A DNA stretch of 64,000 bases, taken from positions 50,716,308 through 50,780,307 of the forward strand of contig OV884056.1 in NCBI GenBank assembly GCA_930367215.1. Direction: 5' to 3'. Source of the stretch: Pollenia angustigena. Taxonomy: Eukaryota > Arthropoda > Insecta > Diptera > Polleniidae. This document shows positions 57,122-64,000 of this stretch, one piece after another. Made by a program: the position numbers and the translations under genes. The notes under the pieces were generated by a model. That model had not been told where the DNA came from. It worked only from the letters and a program-made list of their open reading frames with translations, and did no database searches. Position 1 is the stretch's first letter; every line of letters starts with the position of its first letter.

Positions 57122-58600
57122 GTAAAACAATTCAATTTTAATTTTTATATATTTTTTTTTATTGTGTCTTCTTCAATTTGTCGAGATTAATATTTGTTCC
57201 GCTCAATACAGTTGTTTTCTGACCAGCAATCATCATGGTTGTTATTGGTATTGTGGCCTATTGGTCCCAAATGCCAATGATCAGGTTGCAGGTTGCAGGT
57301 TGCTTTGCATTCGTATTATTGCTATGTGATTGTATTGTCTGTCTGATCTGCGTCCATCAATAATGTTGGGCTTGAAAAATCGTTGTTTATGTTTCTTTGT
57401 TAATTTTATAATACAAAAAGATCAATTGGGTCAGTTATCATCAAAATCACATCAATTGCTAAAATATATGTATGCAAAAACAAAAAAAAAAAAAAAGAAG
57501 AGAAAGAAATTATTCAATCAAATGTTGTTGAGAAAAAAAAAGGAATTGATTTGAAATTGTACGATGTTGGCATACAAAGTATACACATTTGAAGGGAAAA
57601 ATGAGCGTGTAAAAAGGGATTGATAAAAGCAAAAACGTGAAAAGTTAATAAAAGTGATCACGTTTAGAGTTCGAAGATTGTATATTAAAAAAAAAAAACA
57701 GCCAACAGTTATATTTGCCACCTAAAACTACCAAAACATCCACATTTATTCACAAAGAAACCTTTTCTTAAGAAAAGGACTTGGCGGACAAAATGCAAAT
57801 CACAGCCTTTCTGGTTTTTGTAGTTGATTTTTTTAAACAGGAGTTTTTAATTCTAAATCAGGAGGTTATCGGATATTAAGAACTTAAGTTTACGTTTAAC
57901 AATGACACAGAAATAAAGTCGGCAATGTTTTAAAATAAAGTTTTCATTTCGGAATGTTCTCGTTTTGCTCTCTTCAACCGATTGGAACTCTATTCGATCC
58001 AGTTAGATCATAATCTCTTCGATCAAGTTGTATCAAACTCTATGATTGCACTCCAGTTAGTAGCGTTATATATTTGTTTTCTATTACTATTCTGTATATT
58101 GGGTTATACTCTAATCAACTAAAAAGGAACACGTTCTGTATAGTATAAGAGATATGAAAAAGTCTACCTTATCGTGGTTGACGAATTTAAAATACGCCCG
58201 CGACAGTTTGGTTAGGTTGAAGATAACCTAAAAGTATTTTGATTGATCTATTACCAAACTATCGCAGGCATATCTTAAATCCGTCAACCATGATTAGGTT
58301 GAGTATCACATTAAATTCAATGAAGTTTAATCATATTCAATGTGATAGATTAGGATTAGGCTTAAGTCAATCAAGTAACATCGCACTCGATTCTATTGTG
58401 TAGAATTTTATTCAGTTCGGCATAGTGGGAGAGTAGAATCATAATATATTAGGATAATGCTCTATTTAATAGAGTAGAAATTAACGTTAGTAAAAAACTA
58501 AAATCTGTGAAATAGAGTTGGATTGTAGCCAATTTGAAGGAGTAGAACTAAACTCATTTCAATAAAGTAATATCTTTCTGCGTAAAGCTAACATTTGATA

Positions 58601-59779
58601 AGGCACTTTGTAGCATATGAAACTACCTCGAGAACTTGGCAAAGAATTTGGAAGATCTTTTGCCCAAACTCTTTAATAAAGTGGGGGTAGCATTGGCTTT
58701 TTAGACAGTTTTGTATCGGACAATGGACAACAAGTTAAATCAAAGTTTATCCTGGGAGTCAAAAATTTAGCAACAAGGTTGCTGTCATACTATTGATTAA
58801 CTGAAATTTATTGTTAATGGGATAAGCTATTCCTATGCGCATTTCACTTAAATGCTTGTACGCTTTGCCTATTTAAAATTTAAACTCCTCTAGAATAGAT
58901 CTTCTAGTCACTAAAAGATTTTGGATATTATAAAGAATGGCCTTGTTAAACTATGACTTTCATAAGGGATACCAAGAATTTATTATTTATGAAAAAAAGA
59001 AAAGTCAAACTAATCGTAAATTTCTAAATGAGTTTTAAGAGATATTTTGCTTAAGGATCGAGTTGCTACGTCGAATCAAGTAATTAGAGTCTTTTTAGAC
59101 CCCGTTTCAACAAGACTATCTCACTCATTAGTATTTTAACATCAAACCGACTAGACATCAGTTTTATGTACATACAAATCGCTATCTAATCTGTCCATAA
59201 CTAACCAAAAATTATAAATCGACATTGATTTTGATATACTGCATCAACATAAATCTTGGCAAAAATTTTGGAATCTTCCGACTTAAATTTGCGAAAAACA
59301 AAAGATGCCACTGTACCGAGTAACATGCCGAAAAGAGAGGACGAAAAACTTTAATGTCCAATAAACGGAATTCTTATGGCCTTTTTTCACAATTTATTGA
59401 CAAACTGGCTGCTACGAAATCCCGACATAAATTTATTAGACTGATAGACAGTTCGTTGACGATTTTGATTTCCTCAATACACCGATGAAAACATTATTTT
59501 CAGTTGGCAATACCGCTTAAAATAGATGTGAAAGAACAGCAGTCAGCTGATTGAATTTATCTGTACCGCAAATAAATAATTGAAAATAAACTGGCTATCC
59601 TGCATGTGTTATGTTTCCATCCACTCTTTTTAGCATTATGAAATGTGGAAATATACTTACATAATACCAGCAATATGGCTTAATCTCATGGTCGATCCTA
59701 ACCGCTGGGTTGCCTTTTATGCATTTACCAAATGCCCCGTCTGTGCACGGATACTTCACACACAGGAGCCGGAGCTTTC
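58601..59779. other. Unassigned, with a family H fragment
   Basis: Bases about 59385-59600 (GACAGTTCGTTGACGATTTT, CAGTCAGCTGATTGAATTTA) are a family H copy with no intact ends. The remainder is unrecognised. Confidence 0.45.
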
Positions 59780-60580
59780 TAACCTCCACTGATATTTTAA
59801 TTTTTAGCAGTATCTGTCGAAAAGCAAGAGCACCTAGGGAACCCCCACAGACCTAACACTTCGACAAGCGTAAAATATCAGCCTTCCATGTGGAGGTCTC
59901 GCTCCCTGGGGTTTTGGGCATTAACCACAGCCAACGTTATTCTCGAAAGTATATCTTCGTCAGAAAACTGCTTTTCATTTAACCATTTTGTGAGTTCATG
60001 CCTTCAAAAAGGCAGGGTAAATTCCAAAATGTCATTTGCAATGCAACCGAACAAATCCATTTCGCGCTCCCCCTTCGGCCCGCGATCAAATTACTGAACA
60101 GCAACTATCTATCAGACAATCAAGGTATCCACAGAGACAATCGTCCTGAAACACAGAAGGCAATTCACGTAAGAAGCATACCAAGGGGGCTTCAGCCAAT
60201 AGAGGGTCCGCGGGAATATTCACTGGCGGTTGCTGGCTCCCATAGCACCAGGTTACAATGTATCTACTGAGTACCGCATTCACAAGAAATCAATCTCCGG
60301 ATAGTAAAGGGACTGTCTTAAAAGAACTCCATCATAAAACGGAAAAGATAAATTTTCCGATGCCTCTTAATGGTTTCTCTATGGACGCGTTCTGTTGCCA
60401 AGCACTCGTTCAACTTGAATCCTTTTGGCTTACAGGCATTGAACATGCATGTTTGCCACAGTGGAGACTCCTCACATGTGAGACTCCTCAATATAGTTAA
60501 TTACATTTCCAGAGGGGTGAGGCACATCCCCCGGGGGAAGGCTACCAATTGGAATATAATATTTGGAGGTTTTAAATTTT
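59780..60580. other. Higher-GC stretch of unknown origin
   Basis: Noticeably richer in GC than its surroundings, with overlapping short open frames on both strands (for example 59998-60270 + and 60086-60283 -). No motif of transposase, reverse transcriptase, gag or a host domain could be recognised. It may be a decayed internal part of a retroelement. No splice-site pair points to a nested gene. Confidence 0.3.
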
Positions 60581-60839
60581 CCGTGTAAAAAAGGAAAACG
60601 ATACCGAATTCAGTATGTCAAAGGCATATATCGCTCTAGTTGGTTTCGATGCCTTTTCGTAGGGTTACAGCTATACGCGGGAAACCATACCAGAGTGACG
60701 TCCAATTTTAGGACCAACTTTCTGGAAAGCATAAATGAGTTTGGCAAAACTTTTGCCGAGTTTTCGTATATTTTTTTTTTAAATTAAATTTTACGGATAA
60801 TTTCATACATGGAGGGAAAATATAAAAGACCAGGTAGTT

Positions 60840-60966
60840 TGCTTTAATTTTTCGTTCTTGACTGCCTCGGGAATCAAACCCAGGCTTTAACGGACAGGTT
60901 ACAATAACATCTTTCAATTGCAATCACTGAATCTCTCAGAGGGTTTTGACGTTTAACACTCACTAT
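60840..60966 (-). mobile_element. tRNA-derived SINE fragment
   Basis: Inverse of the A/B-type core: CGGGAATCAAACCCAGGC is a damaged B box, followed by AACGGACAGGTTACAATAAC, CATCTTTCAATTGCAATCAC and TCAGAGGGTTTTGACGTTTA. It matches one arm of palindromic insertion B but without an inverted partner. Tail and head are cut. Confidence 0.6.
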
Positions 60967-61082
60967 TAAAAGATACATGTTCCCCTTGCTTAAGATTAAG
61001 ATTAACATGTAGAAATGTGTTCTCTCATTCTGCCGACGATCTCTCACATATTATATCAGATATTATCTCAGGTGAAGACTCA

Positions 61083-61261
61083 AGGCTCAGTTAGCCGGGA
61101 GTAACAGTAACAGTTACCTTACCGTAAGTAAGATCAAACTACTTCTTACAGATTGAGACGTAATATCTTACTGCTAACTATAATCGTTCTGATTGCTTTA
61201 CATACAACAAAAAGAAACAGCTAATTTGCAACGTTACTGTTACTCCCGGCTAACTGAGCCT
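61083..61261. mobile_element. Small MITE, 179 bp, with TCA TSD
   Basis: A perfect 29-bp terminal inverted repeat starting AGGCTCAGTTAGCCGGGAGT and ending with its inverse. TCA is present on both sides (61080-61082 and 61262-61264). The interior is AT-rich and non-coding. The 3-bp target recalls PIF/Harbinger, but TCA is not the usual TWA. The perfect TIR suggests recent activity. Confidence 0.75.
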
Positions 61262-63044
61262 TCAGTGTTATCTGTCCGTAATCCCGAATTTAACTATGCC
61301 AGTCATGGCAGATTATTATGCCATATCCCACATATATAATCCCAGTTTTCTTTGGAATACCAAATAAACTTTTTATTAAAATTTTTTAAATATTTTCAAT
61401 GTCATTTAACAAAATTCTTCAATTTTTTTTTTTTTTATATTAACACACAAATTGGCCGATTATTTAGTTATGCAGAAATAACATTTAAAAATCTATTAAC
61501 CATATTTTTCCATCTCTCATTGTTTCTTCGCAGTTACGTAAATTTGATGCTAAAGTAATTTTAAATGAAAGCCTTTTCTAAATTATTGAGCAATTATGTA
61601 TATGCGTATGTTTTTTAAATAACCTTCTTGCCACATGCCCCTAGAGGCAAATTTAGATTATTGCCACTACATTGTCGTTACTCGTAGTATTTCTGTAATA
61701 CGTACCCCACATTAGAGTTTCATATAAGCGGTCAGCATTTTTTACGTTAATTTTTAAAGCATTTACACATTCATTTAACACACAGTGGCGCATTAACAAG
61801 CTCTACTACACTCGTTTAATGTCTCCTAGACACTTGTGGCATTTAGGCAGGCAGAAAGACAGACAGACAGACAAATTTATGGACAGACAGAGAAATGAAA
61901 GGTTGGTGAACAAAAGAGCCACTCTCGTCGCTAAACATTATGTTAAACAAAACAACTCCGTGACTTTTGAAAATAACTCATATTTAAAAAATTTTTTTCA
62001 TAGTTATAAGTTGAATATTGCCTTAAGACATATAAAATGTCCCTTACGACTTTGATAACGATCTGTAGGCCAGAAGTTATTTATATGATTTTCAGTTTAG
62101 ATGACATTTTAGAGTTGCCAAATTGAAATTTGCAAAATTTCAAAAGAATTCTTGATAATTAAAAACTTGATAAAAAAGTATTTTTTATAAAAAAAACACA
62201 ATTGTTTTAACCAGCGAAAAGTAAAAATAGCAAATTTACTCACTTTATACACCAAACATTTTTGAACGCTTTTGTTTTGAGTCAGCTGTTTAACGTTATT
62301 TTTCGCTTTTAGGCCCCTAAATAATTAGTGTTGAGTATAGAGGGAAATCCATACAAGTCTTGATACGGTTTTCAGTTTTAAATCATGAGTGTTGAAAATA
62401 AAAAACGTAGTTTTGATAGTTTTTAAAACAAATACACTTAAACAAAACGATGAAATATTTATTTGCTTTTTACACAGCTTTGGTTAAGGAAAACGTTAAG
62501 CAAATTAAACAAATAATAACGTGGTTTTGGTTGGGCTTTAAAAACTGTTGAAAAAAACGTATTTTTTTCTGGGTACTTGACAAGCACTGAAATTCTTGTT
62601 AATCGCGGAAAACCAAGACCGTCTGGCAAGCCTAATTAATACACAGTTTTATTTGGTTTAGTGAAAATTTGTATTTTTTTTTTTTTTTATTTTTAATTTT
62701 GTTTTGCGTTTAATTTCGCATATAAAAGACAAAATTATTTTAAAACAATTGTTGTGTGTATTTACAATTTGTCTTATTCTGAGAAGAAAAAAGAAAAAAA
62801 AACATTTTTGATTCTATAAAATTCGCCTTTGTCTGTTAGTTTGAGATGAATTTACGAGACATTTTCTAAAATCAAAAGTGTTACACAGAAATAAAGACAT
62901 AAAAAGGTTTACATTTTTATTATGTATTCTAAAGGGGGGTTTTTTTTTTAGCTGCATGAGATAAGTCAGATATGTGTTGTTGTAAAGAAATTGTTTTATT
63001 ATAGACTGTAGATAATATCATGCCATTTATTTTTTAAATATGAT
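61262..63044. other. Unassigned, with a GACA microsatellite
   Basis: (GACA)n lies near 61857-61872. The remainder, including T- and A-runs near 62669 and 62797, shows no gene or known repeat. Confidence 0.5.
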
Positions 63045-63400
63045 TGACTACTTCTTGCAATAAATCTGGCCGTATGGCGTCAATGGTGGCTTAAATATTG
63101 GCTTCGAATGCATCAAGAGTTGCTGGTTTGTCGGCTTAAACCAATGACTTAATATAAAGTTATCCAGAGGCGTTAATCAAACGAACGAAGGGGCCAGTGA
63201 TAATCATAAGGTTATCACTAAATTGAGTTCGCAATAAATCGATTGCTAACCACGCTGTATGGCCAATTGCGCCGTCTTGTCGTAAAAAATGTCGTTAATG
63301 TTAAGTTGATTAAATTTCGGAAACAAAAATTCAGTCACCATGGCTCGATAGGGCTCGCCATTCATCATCAGCAGTTCCTGGCTGATTTTGATAGACTAGT
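63045..63400 (-). pseudogene. mariner-type transposase relic
   Basis: Minus-strand pieces in several frames: MVTEFLFPKFNQLNIND, AQLAIQRG, RTQFSDNLMIITGP, PLDNF and KPATLDAFEANI follow the usual mariner order, from the second Asp region (lost) to the C-terminal helix. Stops and shifts abound. Both termini are missing. Another lineage than the 34- and 44-kb copies, judged from residue differences. Confidence 0.6.
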
Positions 63401-63970
63401 TATAAACTACAACTATTTCATTATATTTGGCCGTCCATTATAACTAACATCATGTCAAATCGCACGTGTTATTATATAAAAACGAAATTAAATATGGATT
63501 AAAAACTGTTGCCAGTTGTGTTATTTAATTTTTCAAGTTTTTTTTTGTATTAAGTCCATACTTTTTTTCTTTTGCTTTAAATTCCACGTGAAATAACTGC
63601 AGCTTACATTATTTCGCAGTTGTAAAAAAATGTTGCCAGAAACATTTCGGAACTTTTAAACAAAGTAAACAGAGTCCAACCCTATCAAGATTATTTCATA
63701 GATATTCCGCACAAGTTTTTTCATACGCATTTTGACTGCATTTCACGTGAAATGTTGAAAAGAGTACCAGACTTAACAGGGAAACGTTATTTTTTTAATG
63801 ATTTTCTACACAAACACTATTAGCGTTTGTGTTTTCCATAAATCCACCAAACCGAACACTAAGGAGCGATATTTGATGTTTATTTTCGAACACTGTTGTG
63901 TATTATTATCTTTAAGCTATTTGCACTAAATTGGAATATTTTCATTGCAGTGAAAAAATTTTCTTCACAG

Positions 63971-64000
63971 ATCCAATGAAATTTACATTAGAATTCAACC
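63971..64000 (+). CDS. Candidate next exon (start only)
   Basis: TTTTCTTCACAG|ATCC gives an acceptor with a short pyrimidine stretch. With the single G carried over from the His-rich exon, the frame reads D-PMKFTLEFN to the window edge without a stop. An upstream acceptor, TTTTCATTGCAG at 63940-63951, would lead to a stop after nine codons. Only ten codons are visible, so an open frame is not strong evidence. The matching phase is the main support. Confidence 0.4.

Larger units (their letters stand above)
54350..58600. repeat. Degenerate GATC/GAGTA-rich repeat field
   Basis: Words of the form GATCGAATAGGATCGTACTC recur imperfectly over 4 kb: AATAGGATCGTACTCTATTC (54400), GAATAGGATCGTACTCGATA (54956), GACTAGAATCGTAATCTATT (55045), TAGAGTACGATCATACTAAA (56396), GAGTAGAATCATAATATATT (58432) and more. 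The spacing between words is about 20-30 bp within clusters. Clusters are separated by foreign sequence (a coding-like piece, a mariner relic, poly(T) at 57093-57121). It looks like an old short-period satellite that has decayed. Confidence 0.55.
218..63970 (+). other. Putative single intron of about 63.75 kb
   Basis: It starts with GTAAGTG directly after the His-rich exon and would end at TTTTCTTCACAG. Everything between is AT-rich and filled with transposable-element relics; no other host exon could be recognised. The phase-1 donor fits the open frame after the acceptor. Very long introns loaded with repeats are common in developmental genes of large fly genomes. Short exons in between could have been missed, in which case this is several introns. 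Confidence 0.45.

Noticed and set aside
63940..63951. Acceptor TTTTCATTGCAG as the start of the last exon
   Set aside because: Read in the phase of the first exon it meets a TGA after nine codons. The downstream ACAG keeps the frame open. It remains possible as an alternative terminal exon.

Overview
The window is AT-rich, intron-like eukaryotic DNA, most likely from a higher fly (Diptera, Brachycera). This is inferred from the dense mixture of mariner transposases, Jockey-type and CR1-type LINE fragments, tRNA-derived SINEs and many short inverted-repeat (TIR) elements, together with very long AT-rich non-coding stretches. No species can be named from the sequence alone.

The only host coding sequence I can support lies at the two edges. 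Bases 1-217 are the 3' end of a His/Gln- and Ser/Pro-rich exon that stops at a consensus 5' splice site (phase 1). A possible next exon begins at 63971, after an AG acceptor, and stays open in the matching phase to the window edge. If these belong together, almost the whole window is one intron of about 63.75 kb on the + strand. I see no convincing nested host gene, structural rRNA, functional tRNA gene or CRISPR array.

Layout: 0.2-4.7 kb, MITE fragments and a CR1/Jockey-type LINE piece. 5.4-6.6 kb, a TIR element. 7.9-8.8 kb, a perfect 277-bp-arm palindrome made of two inverted tRNA-derived SINE copies with a target-site duplication (TSD). 9.4-10.8 kb, a TIR element whose core is a GC-rich 82-bp tandem array. 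11-12.2 kb, a degenerate tandem repeat interrupted by a second palindromic SINE. 13.2-17.3 kb, nested TIR elements, including a pair (K1/K2) built around repeated 14-bp motifs. 17.9-25.4 kb, a SINE, two LINE relics and a stack of nested MITEs. 26.8-32.5 kb, repeat I, a complete D-family MITE and a 3-bp-TSD MITE nested in another MITE. 34.2-35.1 kb, a mariner with recognisable ends. 36.4-39.1 kb, hairpin elements. 42.1-44.4 kb, a hAT-type element with an internal duplication, next to a mariner. 45.6-48.9 kb, a second Jockey copy, MITEs and a Tc1/mariner relic. 50.6-51.7 kb, a SINE and a mariner. 54.3-58.6 kb, a long degenerate GATC/GAGTA-rich repeat field. 59.4-63.4 kb, unidentified sequence of higher GC, small MITEs and a mariner relic.

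No gene here works together with another. The transposase and reverse transcriptase pieces are all broken. The interest lies in how elements are built and nested: palindromic SINEs that carry TSDs, an 81/82-bp GC-rich hairpin module shared by two otherwise different TIR elements, and two related elements that keep the spacing of their repeated motifs while the motif itself has changed.
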